A stretch of DNA of 58,148 nucleotides from Verrucomicrobiota bacterium. Its GTDB lineage: Bacteria; Verrucomicrobiota; Verrucomicrobiia; Verrucomicrobiales; DEV007. The stretch's first letter is position 1. Each line of letters starts with the position of its first letter. The position numbers and the translations under genes were made by a program. The notes under the pieces are model-generated. The model was given only the letters and a program-made list of their open reading frames with translations, made no database searches and had not been told where the DNA came from. Positions 25,282 to 34,938 of the stretch are shown here, in pieces. The stretch spans positions 1 to 58,148 of the forward strand of contig JAHDID010000040.1 in NCBI GenBank assembly GCA_020630975.1, read 5' to 3'.

Positions 25282-28200
25282 CTACAAACTCACACTCAAT
25301 CGCATAAATTCTTTATCCAACAGAGCAGGCTTTCTGATGGTCACCCTAGTCCGATTATTGCCCATGTCCTGAGATGATAGCTCTGCATGATCCGGTGCGT
25401 AAACTGTCCAAGGCCCGAGTGAGTCGTCGGCGGTTTCGAGCGTAATTGTGACATCCGACGCGCTAGTGCTCACCTGGTATATCACCTCAAAAAATAGGGC
25501 TCCACCATCCTCAACCACTGCGATTGACTCAAAGACATCGCCGTCTCCGACCAGCGGGTCTCTCCCGTAGGCATATTCTTCAAGATTGGACAATCCATCG
25601 CCATCGGAATCGCCCTCAGGACTGATATCATCGCCAAACCTCCAGGCCGTCTGACTGACCCAATTGCCGAAACCGGTGGTAGCCGCTACATTGATGCGGA
25701 TACTGGCCCGATCCGTAGCACCTGCACTATCTTCGACCTCCACGACGACATCATAAAAATCAGGTCCAGAAACCGATAGCGATTGAGCCAAACTCAGTTC
25801 ACCCGAACTGGAAACCGCAAACAGCTCAGAGTCTTCGCCCTGGACTATCGAGTAAGCCAGCCCACCGGCACCGGCTGAAGATAAAGTCGGACTGCCTATC
25901 ACACTATCTGCCGCTGCTGGCCGACTGAGTGAAAAAGTCCCATCATTGATGTCTGGAGCATTGCGCAACTGATACACAGAAGCCACTTCCGTATCGCTGA
26001 GTGGGCGCGACCACATCATAAACTCGTCTAGATCACCATCAAACAGCCAGGCTCCACCTCGGTTTCGGCCTAGGTTCAATCGATTAAAGGCAGTCATCCC
26101 TGTAACCACATCTTCTGAAATTTTGACCCCATCGTAGTAGAGAATCGCATGGGTGCCGTCGTATACTAGAGCGATGTGCTTCCAATCCAGACTGACTTGG
26201 CCAAAGTTGTAGTCCGATCCTTTGGCTAGCTGATAATTACCAGGATTCCCTCCATTGGTCTGTATTTGGAATCCGGTACTACCATTGTAGTTGCTAAAGA
26301 CACTTTCGTTATTGGTGGTATTGACCGAATCGATTTTGGCCCAGAGCGCTATGGTGTAGGCCGGTATGTTGGTCGTCTCGGAGTAGAGGATGTGGTCGTC
26401 GACACCATCGAATGTCACGCCGCCACCGCGCGCGCCATTGCCCCAGGTAGGGCCATTGGTGAGTGTGCCATGGCGCTCGTTGCCCGAGGAATCGACGGCA
26501 GTCGTGCCAGCGCCCTCCTCCAGTCGCCACCAGGCGTAGAGGTCGCTGTAGAGCGCCCCTGGTGTCACATTGGGATCCATGGGGTCGACTAGCAGGGCGG
26601 CCTCTAGCGCATCTTTGTAGCCATCTCGGTCGGTATCCTCTAGAGTCGCATCGGTGATGGTGATCGTAATGGTACCACTGGTCGCCAGATCGCCGCTATC
26701 GACGACACTGACTAGTAGCTGATGGCTAGTGGCAGTCTCGTAGTCTAGGTAGGCTGTCGTGGAGATCGTGCCGCTATCATCTATCGCAAATAGGCTAGCA
26801 CCACTGCCGCCAGTGATCGATACCGAGTAAATCTCCCCAGGCGTGTGGTCCTGGATGCCGATATGTCCGATAATCGTACCAATATCGATCGCCTCCGAGG
26901 CAGATAACGAAGTCTGGGTAATACTAGGAGTCGAGTCGAGGATATCGATCGTAGCCGTAGCGGTAGTACTGAGTGGAGTGCTGGCATCGTCTGTCGCCTC
27001 TACCTCTAGCTGATACTGATTACCCGCCTCTACTGCTAGTGAACCGACGATGGTAATCTGTCCGCTAGCCGAATCGATGGCAAATAGGCCAGCATCGTTT
27101 CCCGAGAGGATCTGGTAGCTCAGAGTATCGCCGCTATCAGGATCGATTGCTGCCATGGCACCGACAGTGCCGCCGACCGCCGCCTGCTGTGTGGTAGAGA
27201 ATAACTGATCGCCCATGAGTGGTGCGCCATTGCTACTGCCATCGCCGCTGGTGCCACCCGCATTGCTATTATCTCCGATATCTTCGTCGGATATTGCATG
27301 ATTGTAGGCGGCAAAGGCGTAGATACCTGTATCGGCATCATCGCGTAGCGACGAGTAGCCGAGCGTCACTCCAGCTACTGAGAAATTTGGGATGTTGCCT
27401 ATATTGCCCACGTGGGTGCCATTCACATACATCCTAGTCTGATTATTTACCGAGTCCTGCACAAACACCAAATGGGTCAGCGCGCCGTATGGCGAAGCCA
27501 CAGACTGACCATCGACCGGGCTAAAGGTGTAGTCATTCCAGCCATAGCGAGTCACGCCTAGGACATTTCGATTATTCCACTGCTCAAAACGCAGTGACCA
27601 GCCATTCCCATCGAGTAAATGAGTGGCCGACTGCCCCAGGTCCTCCGCATCGACAAAAAACTCAAAGGTAGCATCACCCTTGAGGGCAGAGAGGTCCACT
27701 GTGCGAGTCTGATTACCAGGAAGCGGATCGAGAGTATAAAATAGTGGCGGATTCTCTTCCAGCTGGCGCTTCCAGTTTTCAAATCGCGAATCGACTTGTG
27801 GGTGTAGTCGTAGTAAAGCCTCTTCCGAATTGCTCAGACCATCATTATCGGGATCGTCGGCACCACTGAAGCTCAGGTTGCCGAGATAGGTCACCTCCCA
27901 CCAGTCGTCGAGACCATCGGCGTCGAGATCGGGGTAGCGCTCTAGCTGCTGCCCGTCGATCAGTGCCGGAGTAGCGGCACCTGGCAGGGTCCATGCTACC
28001 GAGACGTGATCGCCACCACCACCCTCGGCATGAAGCACCTCATAGTAGTAGCGCTGCCCGGCCTGTAGGGCGATGGCAGCACTGCTATTTCGAGAAAAGT
28101 CCTGATAGCCACCATACCCTACTAGCTCGACCTGCTTGCTGGCATTCGCAGCTGAGTCGTCCGTACTCAGGTGAAATTCGCTACTATCATCGGACGAAAT

Positions 28201-31200
28201 GTGGAAATGGTACTCACCAGTCATCGGAGCCACCAACCAGCCGCGTACTCGCCGTCCGAAGTTACTTTTGCCGACATCGCCAAAGTCCAAGGCGTTGACC
28301 TCTTGATAACGAGCTAGATCAGGTGCGTCAGGGTATTTGGCATTGCCTGTCAGATCAGTCACTCCACCCGAGGCGATTCCATCGAACTGCTCTTCGTATA
28401 GAATACCAGATCCCTCGACATCGATGGTGATGATGGTATCAGTCGACTTAGCGGGAGATCCGGAATCTGTAACACGCACTTGTAGAAGGTATTGGCTATT
28501 GCGAGCTTTACTGAGTGGCTTTTCCAGAGTCAGCTCACCAGTGTCTGCATTAATACTCCAGTCACTGCCCGCGTCGCCAGAGAGGATCTGCCAAGTATAA
28601 GTTTCGTTGGACTCGTTTTGACTGTTTAGCACAGGCTGAAAGAGAGGGTAGCCAGGTAGCGCGGCTTCTCCGGCGTAAAACCGCTGGGCATCGATTCCCG
28701 GAGGGCGGTTTTCATCTTGGATGACGATCCGTAGCGAAAATGCCACAGGCTGATTCACCCCATCGCTGACATGGACAGGGATCAGTGACAGGCCATTACC
28801 TTCATTGATCACGGGGAGGTCGCCAGTGAGAGTTATCTTACCATCGCTCGCCACTGCGGTGTAGCCGTTGTTGTAATTGTTTTGCACAGTGAAACTGAGC
28901 ACATCGTGATCTGGATCTGATATGATGGACGCGAGATCGGCGATCTGTGTACCACTAGCCGCCAACTCCAGCACTGGTATATCGACCACTTGCGGAGCTG
29001 TAGGCGGCTGATTTTCGGTAGTGATGGTGAAAGTCAGGTCGGTGGACTTACCATCGCCGTCGGTAGCCCGAACGGTAACCGTAGACGAGCCACTAACACC
29101 GTTGGCAGTGACTAAAGAAAAATTAGCCGGGTCGGCGATTGTGCCGGTCGGATCACTGGCAAACAGCGAACTGTCGCTAACACCGAGGATAGAGAAGGTC
29201 AATCCGCTATCTACTGTCTCGCCATCGTCGAAAGCGGTGAAAAGATCAACCGAGTGCGTACCACCGGTGTAAGTATAGATATCCTCGATACCATTTCCCA
29301 CAGGTGCAGTCGATGCCCCATGGTAATCGATCGTGAAATCGCGAGCGGTCTTGTTGAATCCATCGTCGACGACTAGTCGCAGGAGATAGCTACCTGAGGT
29401 AGGAAAGGTCACTTCAGTATCTAAAGCTGTCGCATCGGCAAAACCGGCACTGCCAGGGCCAGACACTTGCCTCCACTGGTAAGTGAGCGCCGCAGGCTGC
29501 GAGCCATAGGCATCTAGCTCGAGCAGCACTAGGCTATTAGTCGCACCAGGAGCCACTTCGATGCGCAGCTGCTTGACCATAATACCAGCAGGTATCGCAT
29601 CGAAATGGTGAAAATCGGTATTATCCAGTGTGGTCTGCCAGGTCGGATTACCACCGGCATCGAGCGCGGTCAACGTGCGGTTGGCAAAAGAGCTCTGGAA
29701 CAGCATGGTGACAAACTGTAGCTCGCGCTCTTCTGGTAGGTCTAGTAGCCACCAGTCGTCGGCTGCAGATTCATCGGTGGCAGAGCGATAGCGAGACACG
29801 GCGTAGCTGATACCGTCGATCGCTTTCCAGGCATCGTAGTCGGTAGAGTCGAGCAGAGTCGTGGACTGACTAGGAGTGGCGCCTATCGTCAGATCTGCCA
29901 TATCGGCATGGCGACCGATCGCGCGAACTTGCACGACCTGAAAGCGCGAAGCCTGGGCATCCTTAGTCAGGCGTAGCTTGCGCACACCCGGCCCACCGCC
30001 CCCCTTGTGGTAGGGCACCCGCACACGGTGGCTATACACATCGACATTCTGCGGCTGACTAGTCTGTAGCACGGTATCGTCATCGGCTAAAAACTCTAAA
30101 GTGTAGCCGAGCATCGCCGACTCGAATATCAAAATCAAGTCGACCCAAGCTAGCTCACGCTCGCCACCAAAGTCCAACTCCCAGACCAGCTCCGAACCCA
30201 CACCCACACTGCTGTAGGATGGTGAGGCATGCGGGCGGCTCAGCCGATGCGCATCGTAGCCAGCGTCGCCGACTACCCAACTAGCCGTACCCAGTGGTGC
30301 TAGATCGACCAGATTGGCAAAGCCATCGTCGTCCGCCACGATCCCAAATCGACTGGTATCGACTCGACTATCATTCCAGCCTGCCAGAGCTGTCTGACTG
30401 GCATCGATCCATGGTGCTAGCTCACTACCACCCTCGTAGGGCGCTCCGATATCCTCTACCATCACCCATCGCTCGATGGTTTTGGTGTGTCCATTATCAG
30501 TCGCCTCTAGGCGTAGTCGGTACCGGCCAGGTAGAGAAAAGCGGGCCAGCGCCTGCGCACTTGTGGCATTCTCCAGCGTCACTTGGCTACCGATTGGTTT
30601 ATTGACTACCGACCAGCTCAGAGTCGAAGTGCCGGAAAACTCCACCCCGCTAGCAGGTAGCTGTTGGGTCTCTAGTAGCAGAGACATATCGCGGCGCAGA
30701 ATGGTGTAGTCGCGTGCTGGGCTAGTCACCTCGGCTATACCTACTAGTATCCGCGATGTGCCGCTATACACAGTACCGTCGGAGTCCTCTGCTGTGTAGG
30801 AAATATCTGCATAGCCACTCGCCCCTGCAGCTGGAGTAAAGATCAGAAACCCCGTAGGCGACATGCCCCAGGTACCATCGGGATAGACACGGTGCGAGCG
30901 CTCGATATCTAGCGTGCCCATGCTGGGGGTATCGAGAGTCGCTGATAGTAGGCGATACTCGCGAGCGTAGTCAGTGATCTTATCGGTAGCGGTATCCAAG
31001 CTCACCGCTCCGAGTCGACTGATGTTGTAGTCGAGGCGCAGGTGGCCAGCGACTTCGTCATTGCCGAGCGGATTGAAGCGCAGCCTCTTGCTACCATCAG
31101 TGGAGCGCAGGTCATCGATTGCACTGCGGCCCGCCCCCGAGTAGTTTACCGTCAGGGTGTAGGGATTGCCCTTTACCGAGCCGGTCAGCACCTCGCTGCC

Positions 31201-33267
31201 CGTGGCATCGGGGTGCGCACGCAGTAGCATGCGCCAGCCGTTGATGTTTTGCGATGCCATCGTCGGGTAGTCGAAAGAATTGATCGTCCCAGAAAACCAA
31301 ATCCAGCGATCCTCGCCTGGTGCCAGAGTCACGCTAGTCGGATCGGACTCTGCATTACCTACCGTCACAGTGACGGGAGCACGAGTCAGCCAGCCGCGGC
31401 CATTATTACCCACGCTGCCGCGCAGGGTGTAGTTAAAAAAAGCGCCACCCTCGAAGCCGCTGGCAGGGGTGAAACGCAGCTGCCGCCCGCTATCGATGAT
31501 CTCTACTGTGCCAGCCCCATTGGGCACGACTCGACCGACCTCCTCGATGAGTAGGTCTTCATTGTAGAAATAACTATAGGGAGTGCGGCGGTCGTCATTG
31601 CTCAGTGGGTCGAATTCCACTGGCGTATCGATAGCTGTGGTAAAGGCATCCTTATTCGCATAGGCCATCTCCACCGGATTTCGCAGGTGAAAGCCCTTGG
31701 TATCATTTCCATGACCGACATTGTCCGATAGTCCATCTAGCGTCTCAGCGGTATCGACGATTCCCGCACGGAAGATCTGCTTTTTCATCAGCCGCTGGTA
31801 TAGCGTGTGCGCCGAGGTGCCCGTGCTATTGCCCCAGGTCCCCCAAAAATGCTGGGGACCTCCGGCAGGCCCCATCAGACCATTGCCATTGGTGTGGCCG
31901 ATACCCAGGATGTGCCCCAGCTCGTGAGCGATACCGACGACCCAAGAGGAGATATTGAAAAAACTACCCGACGCGTAGCCGCCACCACCCCAGCCGTAGA
32001 TCACCCCATGGGCGAGGATCTTGTCGTAGCCACCTCGATTGTTTTTCACATCGCCGATGCCGATCTCGCCGGTGGTATCATTGGTGCGCACCACTAGCTC
32101 TGCGACCTGCATCTCGACACCTGCATTGCGCTCGTAGATCTCATTTACCGATTCGAGCGAGAGCAGCAGGCGACAGAGCATGGAGGAAATATCTTGCTCA
32201 GTCGGATTGTCTCCATCGGTCAGCAGCCCAGGACCAGAGTCACACACATAGGTGAGCTGCTGCAGGCTGGCATGGTACTTTTCACCAAAAGGTGGCGGGT
32301 AGGGTAGAAAGTCTTGATTGTTGCGCGAGGCCTCGGAGCCGGGATTGGTCTCGATAGCCATCAGCTCTACCCCATCGAGAGGCTGCCACTCATTATATTT
32401 TTCCTGCATCGCAGGATCGACCGCGGCCTCGCTTTTGGCGACAAATTCCTCAAATGCCTCACCAAACAAATCGTCGCTCGTCGGTCGCAGATCGGTATCG
32501 CTCGCCTGAGCCTGGCATTGACCAAAGTCCGTTTGCATCATCTCGCGCGGCTCGTAGCGCATCTCCATCGCCGAGGTCTCGGGATTGCGGCGCAGCAGGA
32601 TGCGATCGTGATCATCATTACTCAGCGCCATCACCATCTGATCGCCGATGATGGATAGATTCGATACTGTGGCGTCGAATCCAGCGAGCAGTTGCTCTCC
32701 CGTCAGCCCTGATTCAGGTATGGCAGAATCGGCTGCGGTGTCGGTAGCAGTCGTGATCTCACTCTGTCCTGCCCGGCTCGGATCGGGCGCTACCGCTGCC
32801 ACGCTACCGGCGAAGACATGCACATCGCGATGGGGATCGAGCAGCACAGAGCCATCTCGCAGGCGGATAGCAGCCTGATCGGCAAACACACGCCGTGGGC
32901 TCAACGATAGGCGCAGTGCCGATCGCGATCCGATGGATAGGTCCACTGGCCTTCCCTCACGAAAAGCATCCACTATCCTAGCGTTGCTATCGCGGGCAAT
33001 CGATGTGACACCGCTAGGCCGTAGCGAAGCAAACTCCGATAACTGAGACTTCAGCTCTCCAGCACCTTCGAAACCCAACTCTTCAGAATTTGCCAACTCA
33101 ACTGAAGAAGGCTCCCCTCCCTCTGAAAAATGACCGAATACAGGCGGAACTCTGAGGCCACGCCTTTTCGAGTCTTCTCCCACTCTAGGAAAAAGAATAA
33201 ACAAAAGAACAAGGGCTAGCAGCAGCAGGACAGAGACCTGTGGGATTAGACTGCGAAGACGAAACAT
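25282..33267 (-). CDS. Giant surface metzincin with LamG, PA14, discoidin and cadherin-like repeats
   Basis: A 2661-residue exported protein. A signal anchor spans about 8-27. A metzincin protease domain (about 320-500) has zinc motif HELGHILGIGH (448-458). Ig/cadherin-like segments (about 565-930) follow. Two discoidin-like domains come next (about 940-1113 and 1125-1255), then a PKD-like segment (1260-1310), cadherin-like repeats (1325-1600) and a PA14 domain (1620-1778). Thrombospondin type 3 calcium repeats lie at about 1780-1825, 2209-2235 and 2550-2580. LamG-like domains lie at about 1830-1990 and 2238-2430, with cadherin-like repeats between. The C-terminal 80 residues are beta-rich, with no PEP-CTERM or LPXTG anchor. 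Likely role: surface adhesion and protein or glycan breakdown. Confidence 0.85.
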   Translation of the reverse strand: MFRLRSLIPQVSVLLLLALVLLFILFPRVGEDSKRRGLRVPPVFGHFSEGGEPSSVELANSEELGFEGAGELKSQLSEFASLRPSGVTSIARDSNARIVDAFREGRPVDLSIGSRSALRLSLSPRRVFADQAAIRLRDGSVLLDPHRDVHVFAGSVAAVAPDPSRAGQSEITTATDTAADSAIPESGLTGEQLLAGFDATVSNLSIIGDQMVMALSNDDHDRILLRRNPETSAMEMRYEPREMMQTDFGQCQAQASDTDLRPTSDDLFGEAFEEFVAKSEAAVDPAMQEKYNEWQPLDGVELMAIETNPGSEASRNNQDFLPYPPPFGEKYHASLQQLTYVCDSGPGLLTDGDNPTEQDISSMLCRLLLSLESVNEIYERNAGVEMQVAELVVRTNDTTGEIGIGDVKNNRGGYDKILAHGVIYGWGGGGYASGSFFNISSWVVGIAHELGHILGIGHTNGNGLMGPAGGPQHFWGTWGNSTGTSAHTLYQRLMKKQIFRAGIVDTAETLDGLSDNVGHGNDTKGFHLRNPVEMAYANKDAFTTAIDTPVEFDPLSNDDRRTPYSYFYNEDLLIEEVGRVVPNGAGTVEIIDSGRQLRFTPASGFEGGAFFNYTLRGSVGNNGRGWLTRAPVTVTVGNAESDPTSVTLAPGEDRWIWFSGTINSFDYPTMASQNINGWRMLLRAHPDATGSEVLTGSVKGNPYTLTVNYSGAGRSAIDDLRSTDGSKRLRFNPLGNDEVAGHLRLDYNISRLGAVSLDTATDKITDYAREYRLLSATLDTPSMGTLDIERSHRVYPDGTWGMSPTGFLIFTPAAGASGYADISYTAEDSDGTVYSGTSRILVGIAEVTSPARDYTILRRDMSLLLETQQLPASGVEFSGTSTLSWSVVNKPIGSQVTLENATSAQALARFSLPGRYRLRLEATDNGHTKTIERWVMVEDIGAPYEGGSELAPWIDASQTALAGWNDSRVDTSRFGIVADDDGFANLVDLAPLGTASWVVGDAGYDAHRLSRPHASPSYSSVGVGSELVWELDFGGERELAWVDLILIFESAMLGYTLEFLADDDTVLQTSQPQNVDVYSHRVRVPYHKGGGGPGVRKLRLTKDAQASRFQVVQVRAIGRHADMADLTIGATPSQSTTLLDSTDYDAWKAIDGISYAVSRYRSATDESAADDWWLLDLPEERELQFVTMLFQSSFANRTLTALDAGGNPTWQTTLDNTDFHHFDAIPAGIMVKQLRIEVAPGATNSLVLLELDAYGSQPAALTYQWRQVSGPGSAGFADATALDTEVTFPTSGSYLLRLVVDDGFNKTARDFTIDYHGASTAPVGNGIEDIYTYTGGTHSVDLFTAFDDGETVDSGLTFSILGVSDSSLFASDPTGTIADPANFSLVTANGVSGSSTVTVRATDGDGKSTDLTFTITTENQPPTAPQVVDIPVLELAASGTQIADLASIISDPDHDVLSFTVQNNYNNGYTAVASDGKITLTGDLPVINEGNGLSLIPVHVSDGVNQPVAFSLRIVIQDENRPPGIDAQRFYAGEAALPGYPLFQPVLNSQNESNETYTWQILSGDAGSDWSINADTGELTLEKPLSKARNSQYLLQVRVTDSGSPAKSTDTIITIDVEGSGILYEEQFDGIASGGVTDLTGNAKYPDAPDLARYQEVNALDFGDVGKSNFGRRVRGWLVAPMTGEYHFHISSDDSSEFHLSTDDSAANASKQVELVGYGGYQDFSRNSSAAIALQAGQRYYYEVLHAEGGGGDHVSVAWTLPGAATPALIDGQQLERYPDLDADGLDDWWEVTYLGNLSFSGADDPDNDGLSNSEEALLRLHPQVDSRFENWKRQLEENPPLFYTLDPLPGNQTRTVDLSALKGDATFEFFVDAEDLGQSATHLLDGNGWSLRFEQWNNRNVLGVTRYGWNDYTFSPVDGQSVASPYGALTHLVFVQDSVNNQTRMYVNGTHVGNIGNIPNFSVAGVTLGYSSLRDDADTGIYAFAAYNHAISDEDIGDNSNAGGTSGDGSSNGAPLMGDQLFSTTQQAAVGGTVGAMAAIDPDSGDTLSYQILSGNDAGLFAIDSASGQITIVGSLAVEAGNQYQLEVEATDDASTPLSTTATATIDILDSTPSITQTSLSASEAIDIGTIIGHIGIQDHTPGEIYSVSITGGSGASLFAIDDSGTISTTAYLDYETATSHQLLVSVVDSGDLATSGTITITITDATLEDTDRDGYKDALEAALLVDPMDPNVTPGALYSDLYAWWRLEEGAGTTAVDSSGNERHGTLTNGPTWGNGARGGGVTFDGVDDHILYSETTNIPAYTIALWAKIDSVNTTNNESVFSNYNGSTGFQIQTNGGNPGNYQLAKGSDYNFGQVSLDWKHIALVYDGTHAILYYDGVKISEDVVTGMTAFNRLNLGRNRGGAWLFDGDLDEFMMWSRPLSDTEVASVYQLRNAPDINDGTFSLSRPAAADSVIGSPTLSSAGAGGLAYSIVQGEDSELFAVSSSGELSLAQSLSVSGPDFYDVVVEVEDSAGATDRASIRINVAATTGFGNWVSQTAWRFGDDISPEGDSDGDGLSNLEEYAYGRDPLVGDGDVFESIAVVEDGGALFFEVIYQVSTSASDVTITLETADDSLGPWTVYAPDHAELSSQDMGNNRTRVTIRKPALLDKEFMRLSVSL

Positions 33268-33391
33268 GGTAGATGTGTCGGAAAGCTAAACAATAATGTC
33301 ACATTTAGCAAATTAGAGATGACTCTCAATTCCGACGTTCAGAACATAAATTGATTGCGCCTGACTCGAAACTGTTTTTAAATACAGTGAA

Positions 33392-34141
33392 ATGTGGAAC
33401 AGCCCAAAAGTAGAAAACGGCCTTGGCAAGCGGTACCAGGTGGAAGATTTAGCAGTGCTCATCACGCCTATGACAATACTGTTTGATAGTCGCTACCTAA
33501 CCCCACTCAAAGATATGGCTAGCGAAGCCATTTTAGGCAGTCTGGACGATGAGGAATTTATCTTCGCTTGGTATCAGGTGTTTCAGGCTTTGCTCGAAGA
33601 CATTCCAGTCCCCGCAGAGGGCCACACCGGCATCCAAGAGGCTATCGTAGCTGACCTCCTGACTAACTGCTGTGAGCAAGCCATAGATGAGACCAGCTTC
33701 GCAGATGGCCTCGACCTCTTTCGACAGTCGGCTTGGCAGAGCATCGAGCGCCTGTTGATTTCGAACAATGGCCAAGAGATGCCCAGCGTCTTGGAGAAGA
33801 TTGGCTTCAATCCTGCACAGGAGCATCCCCACCTCTCTCCCCTGCTCACTCGCGACGTGTGGCATCAACTGATCCTAGGCGATGGCGGCCTGTTCGATGA
33901 ATTCTTTTGGGACACAGACTGGCGGCTAGGAGGCATCATGGACCTCCCACCAGACGAAGCCCATAAACTCGCCAAACTCACCGGTATTGATTTAGATGTG
34001 ACCCACGGTCTAGCCCATACCCCAAGCCCCGAAGAGTTCGCCACAGCAGAGAAATACATCATCGGTCTGATTCACTCACGTGAGCCCGATAGCCAGCCCT
34101 CAGGTATTTCCGATGCCGATGATGAATCGATCCCCTTTTAG
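33392..34141 (+). CDS. Hypothetical protein, 249 residues
   Basis: A soluble, acidic and mostly helical protein with no signal peptide or membrane span. Recognisable segments include LGSLDDEEFIFAWYQVFQAL, LTRDVWHQLILGDGGLFDEFFWDTDWR and a C-terminal DADDESIPF. I do not recognise the family. The first ATG (33392) is used; Met27 (33470) is an alternative. It diverges from the giant surface protein gene across about 124 bases and converges on the secreted protein gene at 34.3 kb. Confidence 0.65.
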   Translation: MWNSPKVENGLGKRYQVEDLAVLITPMTILFDSRYLTPLKDMASEAILGSLDDEEFIFAWYQVFQALLEDIPVPAEGHTGIQEAIVADLLTNCCEQAIDETSFADGLDLFRQSAWQSIERLLISNNGQEMPSVLEKIGFNPAQEHPHLSPLLTRDVWHQLILGDGGLFDEFFWDTDWRLGGIMDLPPDEAHKLAKLTGIDLDVTHGLAHTPSPEEFATAEKYIIGLIHSREPDSQPSGISDADDESIPF

Positions 34142-34234
34142 TTGAGCTTATACCTAAGATCGAGAACCATCGAAATTCTGAAGTGTCGTTGAGATTGAGA
34201 TTCTAAGTTGACCGCAATCATAAGAAATCCCAAC

Positions 34235-34249
34235 ACCTCCCCCGGAGGT
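34235..34249. other. Short hairpin between convergent genes
   Basis: ACCTCC (34235-34240) and GGAGGT (34244-34249) form a perfect 6-bp stem around CCC. No T-run follows on either strand. It may help end transcription of either convergent gene. Confidence 0.3.
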
Positions 34250-34282
34250 CAAACCCTCTTGAAATGAAAGAAATTACAAAAT

Positions 34283-34852
34283 TCACTTAACAACACTGGC
34301 CACACCCATTTCTAAACGCTCGATCAGACCATCGCGAAAATAAATTGATCGCCAAGTGGTTTTCAGGTCGCTGTGAGTATCAATCGTTAGGTTGTCTATA
34401 TTTGCCCCGATCTTAGATGGCGAAAGATCAATCCACGATATACATCTCGTATTGGGAATACGAGTCCCAACCTGATAACCATTAATTGCACCACTATGCA
34501 TGACGTACTTCTTATACACGCTTTCAGACCTATCATATTCCACCACCATTAAGTATTTAGGCCCCGGACCTTCAGGTAGAATTTCTGAAACAATATATTT
34601 TCCCGCCACCCACTTTTCATTAGCCCTAGCCTTAGCTCTAAACTCTTTCCCTTCTGGAGTGCTCAACGTTACCTCGATATCATATTGCCTAGCCTTGGGG
34701 TACACCTGAAGCTCTGCAGGCAAAGCAGTGTCGTCATGCTCCGAGGCAATAATCTCTTCGAGTCTCTCTAGAGACAGTGGCTCAGCACTGAGACAAAATG
34801 GAAGTAATAGGTTCGCTAGCAGTAGTACATAGGTTTTGATGGAGATATTCAT
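34283..34852 (-). CDS. Secreted hypothetical protein, 189 residues
   Basis: The N-terminus MNISIKTYVLLLANLLLPFCLSA is a signal peptide with likely cleavage after LSA. The mature part is beta-rich, with alternating strands such as YDIEVTLSTPEGKEFRAKA and KYLMVVEYDRSESVYKKYVMH. It may be a lipocalin-like or DUF1579-like barrel, but this is a guess from pattern only. Codon choice is more A/T-rich than in its neighbours, which could mean recent gain. It lies 86 bases from the 3' end of the DUF1080-cytochrome gene, on the same strand. Confidence 0.65.
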   Translation of the reverse strand: MNISIKTYVLLLANLLLPFCLSAEPLSLERLEEIIASEHDDTALPAELQVYPKARQYDIEVTLSTPEGKEFRAKARANEKWVAGKYIVSEILPEGPGPKYLMVVEYDRSESVYKKYVMHSGAINGYQVGTRIPNTRCISWIDLSPSKIGANIDNLTIDTHSDLKTTWRSIYFRDGLIERLEMGVASVVK

Positions 34853-34938
34853 AGGACTCTTAGATACGTCTTCGATTAGCTAAAGACTAACCCCAAAAGG
34901 GTCAACCTCCAACTAATCAGCAAGATAATCCTCTCGCC

